Part shown: one piece after another, positions 31,209-40,513 of the stretch | Layout of the letters: each line of letters opens with the position of its first letter | How positions within the stretch are numbered: position 1 is the first letter of the stretch | The notes under the pieces: generated by a model | Told to the model about the DNA's origin: nothing | The model's input: the letters and a program-made list of their open reading frames with translations, nothing else | The model's database searches: none | Position numbers and translations under genes: made by a program | Source of the DNA: OAS926 sp035503715 | Lineage (GTDB): Bacteria > Pseudomonadota > Alphaproteobacteria > Rhizobiales > Rhizobiaceae | DNA length: 64,000 nucleotides | NCBI GenBank assembly: GCA_035503715.1 | Contig: DATJTE010000131.1 | Span: 34,142-98,141 of the forward strand | Direction of reading: 5' to 3'

Positions 31209-32807
31209 TCACGTTCCCACGTCGAACTGCAGCCGCTTCGCGGAATCGATCCGCGAGTCGGCACGCAGTTCGGCAAGCACAGGCTCCGGAAACGGCGCGT
31301 CCAGATAGAGCAGCGCGATCGCGTCACCGCCCGGCCGGTTGCGGCCGAGCTGGAAGTTCGCGATGTTCACGCCGTTCCTGCCGCAGATCGTGCCGAGCAG
31401 ACCGATGATGCCCGGCGCATCGGCATTGGTCGTGTAGAGCATATGCTGGCCGACCTCGGCGTCGAGATTGATGCCCTTGATCTGGATGAAGCGCGGCTTG
31501 CCGTCCGAGAAGCAGGTGCCGGCGATGGAGCGCGTGCGGTGCTCCGTCGTCACCTTCAGCATGATGTAGCCGTCGAACACGCCCGACTTGTCGCGCTTCA
31601 CCTCCGACAGGATGACGCCGCGCTCCTTCGCCATGATCGGCGCCGACACCATGTTGACGTCCGCGACCTGCGGCCGGATCAACCCGGCCAGCGCCGCGCT
31701 GATCAGGGCGCGAGTGTTCATCTGCGCGGTCGAACCATCGAAGATGACCTCGACCTCCTTGATCGGGTCTTCTGTCACCTGGCCGACGAACGCGCCAAGC
31801 ACCTCGGCGAGCTTGACGAACGGTTTTAGCCGCGGCGCTTCTTCCGCAGTGATGGACGGCATGTTGATCGCGTTGGAAACCGCGCCCTTCACCAGATAGT
31901 CCGACATCTGTTCGGCGATCTGCACCGCGACGTTCTCCTGTGCTTCGGTCGTCGATGCGCCGAGGTGCGGCGTCGCCACCACATTCTCCAGCCCGAAGAA
32001 CGGGCTCTCCGTCGCCGGTTCCGTTTCGAACACGTCGATGCCCGCGCCCGCCACCTTGCCGCTCTTCAGCGCCGCCAGCAGGTCGGCCTCCACCACCAGC
32101 CCGCCGCGCGCGCAATTGATGATGAAGACGCCTTTCTTCATCCGCGCGATCGAGTCGGCATTGATGATCCCCTTCGTCTTCTCCGTCATCGGCGTGTGGA
32201 GCGTAATGAAGTCGGCGTGCGCGAAGAGATCGTCGAGTTCGACCTTCTCGACGCCGAGTTCCGACGCGCGGCTGTCCGACAGGAACGGATCGTAGGCGAG
32301 CACATGCATCTTCAGGCCGACCGCACGCGTTGCGACGATCGAGCCGATATTGCCGCAGCCGATCACTCCGAGCGTCTTGCTGGTCACTTCGACGCCCATG
32401 AAGCGGTTCTTCTCCCACTTGCCGGCATGCGTCGAAGCGTTCGCCTCGGGCAACTGCCGCGCCAGCGCGAAGATCATCGCGATCGCATGCTCGGCCGTGG
32501 TGATCGAATTGCCGAACGGCGTGTTCATCACGATGATGCCGCGACGCGACGCGGCCGGGATGTCGACATTGTCGACGCCGATGCCGGCGCGGCCGATCAC
32601 CTTGAGGTTCTTCGCGGCGTTGATCAGCTTCTCGGTGACCTTCGTCGCCGAGCGGATGGCGAGGCCATCATACTGGTCGATGACGGCTGCGAGCTTCTCC
32701 TTGTCCTTGCCGAGATCGGGCAGATAGTCGACCTCGACACCGCGGTCTTTGAATATCTGCACGGCCGTCGGGGAGAGCTTGTCCGATACGAGTACGCGGG
32801 GCGCCAT
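31209..32807 (-). CDS. serA: D-3-phosphoglycerate dehydrogenase
   Basis: A 532-residue enzyme of the long type: catalytic and Rossmann domains (about 1-315, LGVIGCGNIGSIVA NAD motif, the ARGGLV and ATPHLGAST segments with the catalytic Arg/Glu/His set), an intervening domain (about 320-450) and a C-terminal ACT domain (about 455-532, VGQHMLYTTNADAPGIIGLLG) for serine feedback. It oxidises 3-phosphoglycerate in the first step of serine synthesis. It follows serC by 64 bases and is likely co-transcribed. Confidence 0.96.
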   Translation of the reverse strand: MAPRVLVSDKLSPTAVQIFKDRGVEVDYLPDLGKDKEKLAAVIDQYDGLAIRSATKVTEKLINAAKNLKVIGRAGIGVDNVDIPAASRRGIIVMNTPFGNSITTAEHAIAMIFALARQLPEANASTHAGKWEKNRFMGVEVTSKTLGVIGCGNIGSIVATRAVGLKMHVLAYDPFLSDSRASELGVEKVELDDLFAHADFITLHTPMTEKTKGIINADSIARMKKGVFIINCARGGLVVEADLLAALKSGKVAGAGIDVFETEPATESPFFGLENVVATPHLGASTTEAQENVAVQIAEQMSDYLVKGAVSNAINMPSITAEEAPRLKPFVKLAEVLGAFVGQVTEDPIKEVEVIFDGSTAQMNTRALISAALAGLIRPQVADVNMVSAPIMAKERGVILSEVKRDKSGVFDGYIMLKVTTEHRTRSIAGTCFSDGKPRFIQIKGINLDAEVGQHMLYTTNADAPGIIGLLGTICGRNGVNIANFQLGRNRPGGDAIALLYLDAPFPEPVLAELRADSRIDSAKRLQFDVGT

Positions 32808-32871
32808 GTGCGGCCTCCTTGTGAAATGCGAAATGAGGTTGGTGAGCGGCTTCTCAGCCGCTCGAAGAAAA

Positions 32872-34047
32872 TCAGGCGGCAGCCTTCAGCGCGGCCTTCT
32901 GGTTGGCGAAGGCCCAGTCGAGCCAGGGCATCAACGCCTCGACATCTGATGTCTCAACCGTCGCGCCGCACCAGATGCGAAGTCCCGGCGGCGCGTCGCG
33001 ATAAGAACCGATGTCGTAGGCGACGCCCTCTTTCTCCAGCGCCGAAGCGACGCCCTTGGCGAAGGCCGCCTGCGCATCCGCGTCGAGCGCGGTCACGTCG
33101 GGATCGACGATAGACAGGCACACGGACGTATTCGACCGCGTCGCCGGCTCCACCGCCAGATGTCCGAGCCACGACGATTTCTCGACGAAGCGGTCGATGG
33201 CGGCGAAGTTCGCGTCGGCGCGCTTCATCAGCGCGTCGAGCCCACCGGCCTCTTTCGCCCAGCCAAGCGCGTCGAGATAATCTTCCAAGCACAGCATCGA
33301 CGGCGTGTTGATCGTCTCGCCCTTGAAGATGCCCTCGATCAGTTTGCCGCCCGAGGTCAGACGAAAGATCTTCGGCAGCGGCCAGGCCGGTTTGTAGGTC
33401 TCCAGCCGCTCCACGGCGCGAGGCGACAGGATCAGCATGCCGTGTGCGCCCTCGCCGCCCAGCACCTTCTGCCAGGAGAACGTCACCACATCGAGTTTGG
33501 CGAAGTCGAGGTTCTGTGCGAACGCCGCGCTCGTCGCGTCGCAGATCGTCAGGCCCTTACGATCCCCCGGAATGAAATCGCCGTTTGGCACACGCACCCC
33601 GGAGGTCGTGCCGTTCCAGGTGAAGACGACGTCGCGGTCAAAATCGATCTGCTTCAGATCGGGCAGTGCGCCATAGGGCGCCTCGATGGTGCGCGCGTCC
33701 GCGAGTTTCAACTGCTTCACCACGTCGGTGATCCAGCCCGAGCCAAAACTTTCCCAGGCGACCATGTCGACGCCGCGCTCGCCGAGCAGCGACCACATCG
33801 CCATCTCGACCGCGCCGGTGTCGGACGCTGGCACAATGCCGATGCGGTGAGTCGCCGGCACCTTGAGCACCTCGCGCGTCAGCGCGATCGCCTGTTCGAG
33901 CTTGGTCTTGCCGATCTTGGCGCGGTGCGAACGGCCGAGAGGCGCGTTCTTCAGCGCTTCGAGCGACCAGCCGGGCCGCTTCGCGCAAGGTCCTGAGGAG
34001 AAATTGGGGTTTGCGGGACGGAGTCCCGGCTTGGGCAGTGCAGTCAT
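32872..34047 (-). CDS. serC: Phosphoserine aminotransferase
   Basis: A 391-residue class V aminotransferase, second step of serine synthesis. The Rhizobiales-type N-terminus (NPNFSSGPCAKRPGW), CDATSAAFAQNLDFAKLDVVTFSWQKVLGG with the PLP-binding Lys, and the EG-rich middle are visible. The length fits the alphaproteobacterial SerC subgroup (about 390), which is longer than E. coli SerC (362). It leads the serC-serA operon, with a leader hairpin upstream. Confidence 0.94.
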   Translation of the reverse strand: MTALPKPGLRPANPNFSSGPCAKRPGWSLEALKNAPLGRSHRAKIGKTKLEQAIALTREVLKVPATHRIGIVPASDTGAVEMAMWSLLGERGVDMVAWESFGSGWITDVVKQLKLADARTIEAPYGALPDLKQIDFDRDVVFTWNGTTSGVRVPNGDFIPGDRKGLTICDATSAAFAQNLDFAKLDVVTFSWQKVLGGEGAHGMLILSPRAVERLETYKPAWPLPKIFRLTSGGKLIEGIFKGETINTPSMLCLEDYLDALGWAKEAGGLDALMKRADANFAAIDRFVEKSSWLGHLAVEPATRSNTSVCLSIVDPDVTALDADAQAAFAKGVASALEKEGVAYDIGSYRDAPPGLRIWCGATVETSDVEALMPWLDWAFANQKAALKAAA

Positions 34048-34140
34048 CGTGGCCTATCCTTCCAGATAGAAAGCCCCTCGTTGGGGAGGGGTGTCCCACG
34101 GATGGCGTTACAGCCGACGACCGGACGGCGTCAAGAGGAT
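34048..34140 (-). ncRNA. serC leader RNA (candidate alphaproteobacterial serC motif)
   Basis: The serC 5' region can form CCCCTC (34091-34086) paired with GAGGGG (34079-34074) across a 6-base loop, followed by CTTTCT, just before the ribosome-binding region; further upstream the GACGCCGTCC/GGTCGTCGGC-type segments could form a second stem. A conserved serC leader structure is known upstream of serC in this class (Corbino and colleagues). The match was made by eye from position and hairpin type, not by a covariance search. Confidence 0.5.
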
Positions 34141-34172
34141 TGTTTCTGTCGGTGACGGAACACTCATTCTCC

Positions 34173-34202
34173 AAAAAAGAAAACGGCGGGCCGAGCCCGC
34201 CG
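34173..34202 (-). terminator. Rho-independent terminator of the first outer-membrane barrel gene
   Basis: CGGCGGGC (34184-34191) pairs with GCCCGCCG (34195-34202) across CGA, and on the minus strand TTTTCTTTTTT follows. Confidence 0.9.
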
Positions 34203-34229
34203 CTTGCAGGGGAGGAGATCAGATCACGC

Positions 34230-35084
34230 TTACCAAAGCTCGTAGCGCAGGCCGACGCGGACCTCGTGATTCGTCCAGCCTCCATCGGTGCCCTGGTCGC
34301 CGGTCGCGCCATTCGCGCGATCGAAGGCGTCGAATTCATACATCGAGCCGCCGGAGATGTGGCGATACCGGTAGCCGAGATCGATCTTCATATTGGGGGA
34401 GACATCGTAGGCAACGCCCGCCATCGCGGCCCAGGTAAAGCGCAGGTCGCGCGAGCCCTCGTGCGTTGTCTCGTCGACAAATCCACCTGGGCAGGCGATG
34501 CCGGTGCAGTAGTTCTGGCGTGTCACATCACCCCACCTGACATAGGTGGCGCCGACGCCGGCGCCGATATACGGCGTGAAGCCGACATAGGTGCCGAGAT
34601 CGACATAGGCGTTGGCGAGCATTGTCACGCCAAGGAAATCGCCCGTGTCCTCGGTGCGGCAGCCCGTTCCCGGCAGCGTGTTGAAGCAGGGTTCCGCGAT
34701 GTTCGACGTGCCGTCGAAGCGTGACTTGAACACATCGAATGTCGCGTCGGCGCGCAGATAATCGGTGAAGCGATATCCGAAGCCGATGCCGGCGCTGAAT
34801 GGCTTCTTCATGCCGGCAGTCGTATAGTCATAAGGCCCGCCATAAAGCGAAGTGGCCGGATCGTAGGTGCGGAAGGAATAGGTGCCTTCGCTCTGGATGA
34901 ACGAATAGCCAATGTCGCCGCGCAGGTACCAGCCGGTGCCGATCTCGACCGGAACCTCGGGCGCATAATCCACCACCGCGTCTTCCATGATGATCGGCGG
35001 GTCGTAATCCGCCGCAAGCGCGTTCGCCGCGGGCAGCAGGGCGGCGATCGCGGCCGCCGATACGAGGCGTGAGGTGAAGTTCAT
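34230..35084 (-). CDS. Outer-membrane beta-barrel protein, Omp25/31-like (copy 1)
   Basis: A 284-residue protein with a signal peptide (ANALAADYDPP, cleavage near 23) and alternating beta strands typical of the OMP_b-brl family: GTGWYLRGDIGYSF, FGYRFTDYLRADATFD, YVDLGTYVGFTPYIGAGVGATYV, MKIDLGYRYRHISGG, and a terminal aromatic strand VRVGLRYELW that fits the BAM signal. ATG 35084 with GGGAG upstream is preferred over the upstream ATG. A CtrA-type box lies about 77 bases upstream. Related barrels of Brucella and Rhizobium are major porins or structural outer-membrane proteins. Confidence 0.88.
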   Translation of the reverse strand: MNFTSRLVSAAAIAALLPAANALAADYDPPIIMEDAVVDYAPEVPVEIGTGWYLRGDIGYSFIQSEGTYSFRTYDPATSLYGGPYDYTTAGMKKPFSAGIGFGYRFTDYLRADATFDVFKSRFDGTSNIAEPCFNTLPGTGCRTEDTGDFLGVTMLANAYVDLGTYVGFTPYIGAGVGATYVRWGDVTRQNYCTGIACPGGFVDETTHEGSRDLRFTWAAMAGVAYDVSPNMKIDLGYRYRHISGGSMYEFDAFDRANGATGDQGTDGGWTNHEVRVGLRYELW

Positions 35085-35152
35085 GCGAGATACTCCCGGA
35101 CGAGGGCGGACAGAATCCGTCCACTGATCGGGAGCGATCATTAACCATCTGG

Positions 35153-35168
35153 GTTAAGCGCCGGTTAA
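35153..35168 (-). promoter_or_regulatory. CtrA-type box upstream of barrel gene 1
   Basis: On the minus strand the sequence TTAACCGGCGCTTAAC matches TTAA-N7-TTAAC exactly. A further TTAA lies at 35141, so three TTAA elements occur at 11 and 13-base intervals, the same set seen before barrel gene 2. Confidence 0.6.
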
Positions 35169-35225
35169 GGATAACAAATGCTTGCGCGAAAATCGCTCGG
35201 TCCGGAGCGCCGCGCGTCAAAACAA

Positions 35226-35254
35226 GAACCGCCCGGCTTTTGGCCGGGCGGTTC
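35226..35254 (-). terminator. Rho-independent terminator of the second barrel gene
   Basis: A perfect 12-bp stem (35226-35237 with 35243-35254) and a 5-base loop; on the minus strand TTGTTTTG follows. Confidence 0.85.
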
Positions 35255-35294
35255 AAACGGTCGCCTGAGATTCGTGAGGCTTACACTGTGAAGC

Positions 35295-36140
35295 CTATTT
35301 CGTATAGATTGGCTCGGGTGCCGGTTCGTAAGGCACCGGCTCAGCGCCACAGCCCGAATTGCCGCTGAACTGGTAGCGCAGGCCGGCGCGGCCTTCATGG
35401 ATGTCGAAGCCGCGGTCGAAACCTGGGCCGGTGCCCCCGGCGCCAGTCGTAGCCAGCTCGAACATGCGGCCGCCATTGATGCGGGCGTAACGGTAGCCGA
35501 CATCGAGCTTCAGGCGATCGGTCAGGCAGTAGGACGTACCGACCATCGCCGCGTAGGCAAAGCGCCAGTTCTTCGAGCCTTCATGCACGGTGGTGATGCC
35601 GCCGATGGTGTTCCTGAGATTGTCCCACTGCACGTAGGCGCCACCGATACCGGCGCCGACATAAGGCGTGAAGCCGTGCCAGGTGCCGAGGTCGGCATAG
35701 ACGTTGGCGAGCAGCAGCATCGCGCTGTAGGCGGACGTGTCGACCGAGACACCGTTGGTGCCCGTCGTCTGGCCGCGGAAATCGGACTTGAACATGTAGT
35801 CGAACGTCAGGTCGGCGCGCAGGTGCTTGCTGATCTGGTAGCCGACGCCGGCGCCGAGCGAGAGCGCGCCTTTGAGTTTGCCGAAGTCGAAGCTGTTCGA
35901 GCCGGGATCGGGAAGGCCGCAGCAGGTCACGCCATAGGTGATGTATTCGGCGCCTTTGAACTTCGAGAAGTGATAGTCGATATCGCCGCGGATATACCAG
36001 CCGCCGAAATCCTCATAGACGACCTCCTGCGCCGGGGGCGCCTCGTAGACCGGCGGCTCATACAGGTCGGCCGCGATAGCGGGCACCGCCAGCACGGCAA
36101 ACAATGCGGCGAGAAGAACCCGCGTGACGCTTCCGAACAT
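35295..36140 (-). CDS. Outer-membrane beta-barrel protein, Omp25/31-like (copy 2)
   Basis: A 281-residue protein with a signal peptide (AVPAIAADLYEPP). Like copy 1 it has GGWYIRGDIDYHF, GAGVGYQISKHLRADLTFD, YADLGTWHGFTPYVGAGIGGAYV, LKLDVGYRYARINGG and HEGRAGLRYQF strands. Unlike copy 1 it continues past the last barrel strand with a Cys and Pro-rich tail (GNSGCGAEPVPYEPAPEP), so the terminal aromatic BAM signal is not at the very C-terminus. ATG 36140 has AAGGGG at better spacing than the ATG at 36146. Two adjacent Cys (TCCG) occur near residue 70. Confidence 0.87.
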   Translation of the reverse strand: MFGSVTRVLLAALFAVLAVPAIAADLYEPPVYEAPPAQEVVYEDFGGWYIRGDIDYHFSKFKGAEYITYGVTCCGLPDPGSNSFDFGKLKGALSLGAGVGYQISKHLRADLTFDYMFKSDFRGQTTGTNGVSVDTSAYSAMLLLANVYADLGTWHGFTPYVGAGIGGAYVQWDNLRNTIGGITTVHEGSKNWRFAYAAMVGTSYCLTDRLKLDVGYRYARINGGRMFELATTGAGGTGPGFDRGFDIHEGRAGLRYQFSGNSGCGAEPVPYEPAPEPIYTK

Positions 36141-36216
36141 CGTCATCCCCTTGGACGAAATCGGGGACACACTCTCCCCGACGATTGAACTCGGTAGGGA
36201 TAATGAAGTGCAAAGG

Positions 36217-36232
36217 TTAAGGTGGGTTTAAC
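36217..36232 (+). promoter_or_regulatory. CtrA-type box upstream of barrel gene 2
   Basis: TTAAGGTGGGTTTAAC is an exact TTAA-N7-TTAAC, about 84 bases upstream of the start, and a third TTAA is at 36241. The spacing series (11, 13) mirrors that of barrel gene 1. Confidence 0.6.
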
Positions 36233-36240
36233 CCTGTCGG

Positions 36241-36399
36241 TTAACCACGAGAGGCGCGGTCGCAAATCGGGATGAGCTGCCTGAGCGCCTCCGGCCAATG
36301 CTCGGGAACAACGGCCGCCTCGTAGATGGCCTGCTCCATCTCCGCATAGACTTCGGGCGCGACCGTCGACGACAACCGGGCCTCCCGTTTGCCGCGGCC
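36241..36399 (-). pseudogene. LuxR-like regulator remnant (N-terminal fragment)
   Basis: The minus-strand frame reads PEVYAEMEQAIYEAAVVP then HWPEALRQLIPICDRASRG and stops. IYEAAVVPEHWPEAL-type openings are usual at the start of rhizobial helix-turn-helix LuxR regulators of about 370 residues; here nothing follows, because the promoter region of barrel gene 2 begins at once. I read it as a truncated copy. No good start codon is evident. Confidence 0.35.
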
Positions 36400-36592
36400 G
36401 ATCCTGGCCGCGCCATCTCGACAACGCTGGGTCGAAATTACCGTGTCTTCGCCGCGCTGCAAAACGTATCTTTCCGGACGAGCGACGCGCGTTCGGCCAT
36501 CGGCGGCGCGGCGAAGCCGTTGAGTTCGTTCCCGCGTTTGCTATAGTTCGCCCATGGGTCCTTGTGCCTGATGCGCGCGAGAGGAAGGTTCC

Positions 36593-36790
36593 ATGTTGGA
36601 CGTGGCGTACCCTGAGCAGCTCGAATTGCTCACCGGCGTTCTCAACGCCTATTGTCGTGACCACGGCATTTCCCCCGACACCCCCGAATATGAGAAGGTC
36701 GCAGCAGGGATCATGGTGCTGTTTCGCAACGGCTTCGACCAAGCGGACACGATCCGCGCCATGCTGGAGCAAGAGCGAAAGCGCGCCTAG
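36593..36790 (+). CDS. Small conserved protein, paralog A (65 residues)
   Basis: The protein begins MLDVAYPEQLELLTGVLNAY and ends DTIRAMLEQERKRA; it is helical, without a signal or membrane segment. AGAGGAAGG precedes ATG 36593. It shares the VAYPEQL start, the G-I-x-P-x-TP-[ED]-YE middle and the NGFDxxDTIRAMLxQERKRA end with paralog B 0.6 kb downstream. The function is unknown; the family seems restricted to rhizobia as far as I can recall. Confidence 0.75.
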   Translation: MLDVAYPEQLELLTGVLNAYCRDHGISPDTPEYEKVAAGIMVLFRNGFDQADTIRAMLEQERKRA

Positions 36791-36966
36791 TCCTCGGATT
36801 TAGCTTCCAGCTTCAGGATCTGGGCACGAATGTCCTGGTAGCGCTTTTGCAGGACTCTCAGCTCACCGAGGTGCAGGGCCGGATCGAGGTCGCCGACCTG
36901 CCGCAGGACGTCCACGAGCTCCTTGCGAAGGCGGGCGATTTCCTCGGTGTCTTTCCTTGTAGGCAC
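36787..36966 (-). CDS. Small coiled-coil protein (about 59 residues)
   Basis: The minus-strand frame gives a charged, Leu-heptad peptide (EEIARLRKELVDVLRQVG, then LGELRVLQKRYQDIRAQ), which looks like a real coiled coil. It ends on the palindromic CTAG that also holds the stop of paralog A, so the two genes converge with overlapping stops. GTG 36966 with AGGGG nine bases upstream is the most likely start; TTG 36975 is possible. Confidence 0.45.
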   Translation of the reverse strand: MPTRKDTEEIARLRKELVDVLRQVGDLDPALHLGELRVLQKRYQDIRAQILKLEAKSED

Positions 36967-37178
36967 GGCATGCAACCCCTGATGGGCCGCAATGCGTCAT
37001 TCCTGCGTTTGTTCCTCATCTTTCCCGGCTATGATCTATTTTCGCAGCCAGTGTCTTATTTGATAGTCGCCGCCCTGAATTAGGCGTAAGCTCCGAAAGT
37101 CGCCCGGTCTTGTAACGGCACGCGGGCGTTTGAAAGAGAACATCACGCTTTCGCCCAGCTCTATGCATGGGGGGAGCC

Positions 37179-37379
37179 ATGTTCCCGGATGTCGCATATC
37201 CCGAGCAGCTTACTGTCCTGACTTCGACGCTCAACGGCTATTGCCGCGAGCGCGGCATCACGCCGGGCACGCCCGACTACGAAGCGGTCGCGCGGGAAAT
37301 CATGTCGCTGTTCCAGAACGGCTTCGACAGTGAAGACACGATCCGCGCCATGCTGGATCAAGAGCGCAAACGGGCCTGA
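37179..37379 (+). CDS. Small conserved protein, paralog B (66 residues)
   Basis: Begins MFPDVAYPEQLTVLTSTLNG and ends EDTIRAMLDQERKRA, closely like paralog A. ATG 37179 behind GGGGGAGCC is preferred over ATG 37167, which lacks a ribosome-binding site. Both copies would be helical proteins in the cytoplasm. About 100 bases downstream begins a GAF histidine kinase, but a functional link is only a guess. Confidence 0.75.
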   Translation: MFPDVAYPEQLTVLTSTLNGYCRERGITPGTPDYEAVAREIMSLFQNGFDSEDTIRAMLDQERKRA

Positions 37380-37475
37380 TGTGAGTGATTGATTTGCAGG
37401 TACAGGTTTCCTAGCCTCATGTCTTGCCTGTTCGGCTGCGAGTAGCCGGCGGCTGCAGCCGGGACGGGGATCACT

Positions 37476-38669
37476 TTGGCAGAAATAATTCTGGGCGCGT
37501 CCGACGATTTTTCGGAAGACATCGAGCTTATAAGAAACATTCCCGTCGTCCAGAAGATGCTCGACGTGGTCCTGGAGACGACGGGCATGGGCTTTGCCGC
37601 CGTTGCGCGCGTCACCGAGGGACGCTGGATCGCCTGTGAGGTGCTCGACAAGATCGGCTTCGGCCTACCGGCCGGCGGGGAACTGAAGGTCGAAACCACG
37701 CTCTGTCATGAAGTCCGCCAGAGCGTCGACACGATTGCCTTCAACGACGCACTGAACGACCCCGTCTATGTCGGCCATCACACCCCGCAGATTTATGGGC
37801 TGCGTAGCTACATCTCCGTGCCCATCGTGCTGGCGGATGGCAGTTTTTTCGGAACGCTGTGCGCCATCGACCCAAATCCGGCCGAGATCGCCAACAAAAA
37901 GGTCATCGGCACCTTCGAACTGTTCGCCGATCTCATCGCGCATCACATTGACGGCGCAAAACGCCTCCGGAAGGCGGAACAGGAATTGCTGGCCGAGCAG
38001 GGCGAGCGCCAGCTCCGCGAGCACTTCGTCTCGGTTCTCAGCCACGATCTGCGCAACCCGCTGACGGCGGTCAATGCCGGCGCCAACATGCTGCTGCGCA
38101 ATGGGTGGAAGGAGAACTCGCCGAAAATTCTGAGCGAGATGAAGGCCTCGATCAACCGGATGCGAAGTCTGGTGGACAACACGATGGAGTTTGCGCGGGC
38201 GCAGCTCGGCGGCGGCATCGTGCCGACGATCGTTGCCGACTCGATCGTGGAAACGCTGGAGCAGGTGGCGGGCGAAATTCGATTGGGCAGCGCGCGCGAT
38301 ATTGTTCTGACAGCCGAGATCGACACGCCCATCGCGGCGGATCACGATCGCGTCGGACAGCTCCTCTCGAACCTGCTCGCCAATGCGGTCGCGCATGGCG
38401 CCCCGGATATGCCGGTTCACGTCAACGCGTCGACGGATGGTGGCCGGTTTGTGCTGTCGGTGACGAATTTCGGCAAACGTATCCCGGAAGAAATCCTGCC
38501 AAGCCTCTTTTCACCCTACGTTCGCGGCAGGACGGAGGGCGCAGGCTTGGGCCTGGGTCTCCATATCGCCTCAAAGATCGCCGAGGCGCACAACGGGTCG
38601 CTCAGCGTAACGTCGGACGACGAGCGGACGATCTTCGCCTTCTCCATGCCGCTCGACCCGACGAACTAG
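37476..38669 (+). CDS. GAF-domain sensor histidine kinase
   Basis: A soluble 397-residue kinase. A GAF domain covers about 20-165 (FAAVARVTEGRWIACEVLD, SYISVPIVLADGSFFGTLCAIDP, as in phytochrome-like and FhlA GAFs), HisKA is at about 185-245 (FVSVLSHDLRNPLTAVNAGA, His near 190) and HATPase_c at about 290-395 (LLSNLLANAVAHG, GAGLGLGLHI). The start is a TTG at 37476 with GGGGAT upstream. No receiver or membrane helix is present. Similar kinases are frequent in rhizobia; ligand and partner regulator are unknown. Confidence 0.87.
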   Translation: MAEIILGASDDFSEDIELIRNIPVVQKMLDVVLETTGMGFAAVARVTEGRWIACEVLDKIGFGLPAGGELKVETTLCHEVRQSVDTIAFNDALNDPVYVGHHTPQIYGLRSYISVPIVLADGSFFGTLCAIDPNPAEIANKKVIGTFELFADLIAHHIDGAKRLRKAEQELLAEQGERQLREHFVSVLSHDLRNPLTAVNAGANMLLRNGWKENSPKILSEMKASINRMRSLVDNTMEFARAQLGGGIVPTIVADSIVETLEQVAGEIRLGSARDIVLTAEIDTPIAADHDRVGQLLSNLLANAVAHGAPDMPVHVNASTDGGRFVLSVTNFGKRIPEEILPSLFSPYVRGRTEGAGLGLGLHIASKIAEAHNGSLSVTSDDERTIFAFSMPLDPTN

Positions 38670-38671
38670 CC

Positions 38672-38827
38672 TTACATATTGCTCGCACGATCCGCGCTGC
38701 GCGGCGGGGCCGGCACGTGCGGCATGCGCTTCTGGGTTCGGCGCGGCGGCAGGACAAGTGGCCGCCCCTGCGGCGCGGCAGGCCGCAATGCTGTCAGCAG
38801 ACGAAGAAATCTTTGGGCGAGATTCAT
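38672..38827 (-). CDS. Possible 51-residue basic, Pro/Arg-rich protein
   Basis: ATG 38827 follows a strong GGGAGGCG site and opens a 51-residue frame (MNLAQRFLRLLTALRPA, then a Pro/Arg-rich tail). It ends two bases from the GAF kinase stop on the other strand. Composition is unusual; it could be a conserved small protein or chance. Confidence 0.4.
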   Translation of the reverse strand: MNLAQRFLRLLTALRPAAPQGRPLVLPPRRTQKRMPHVPAPPRSADRASNM

Positions 38828-38950
38828 GGCGACGCCTCCCGCTCTAGAAACTCGCACGCTGGCGCGGCGGTTCCCTTGGCTGTTGGCGCTTTTCGCCAGC
38901 CGCTGCCCGGGGTATCGCGGCCGGCGGCTCTCAAGATTGTTCCAAACAAA

Positions 38951-38972
38951 AAAGCCCGCTTCCGCGGGCTTT
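38951..38972 (-). terminator. Rho-independent terminator of glmM
   Basis: AAAGCCCGC and GCGGGCTTT pair across TTCC; on the minus strand TTTTTTGTTT follows. The rest of 38828-38950 shows nothing else. Confidence 0.9.
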
Positions 38973-38996
38973 GTCATTTCCGTATCTGCGCGAGAT

Positions 38997-40352
<1,356 letters not shown>

Positions 40353-40513
40353 TCTTCGCTGGATGTCCCGCCAACCTTGAGGGTTGATTGCCATGACTCG
40401 ACGGCATCTTTAGCATCACTTTGTGTGAGCCGGTGTTACCGAATTGCCGCGACGTTCTAGTTTCAACGGTACGGCCTAACAACCCCCTAACGCAGGGTGA
40501 GGCCTGTGGCCGG

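Noticed and set aside
36143..36772. 209-residue minus-strand frame
   Set aside because: It overlaps paralog A and the barrel 2 promoter, and the residues look like shadow sequence.
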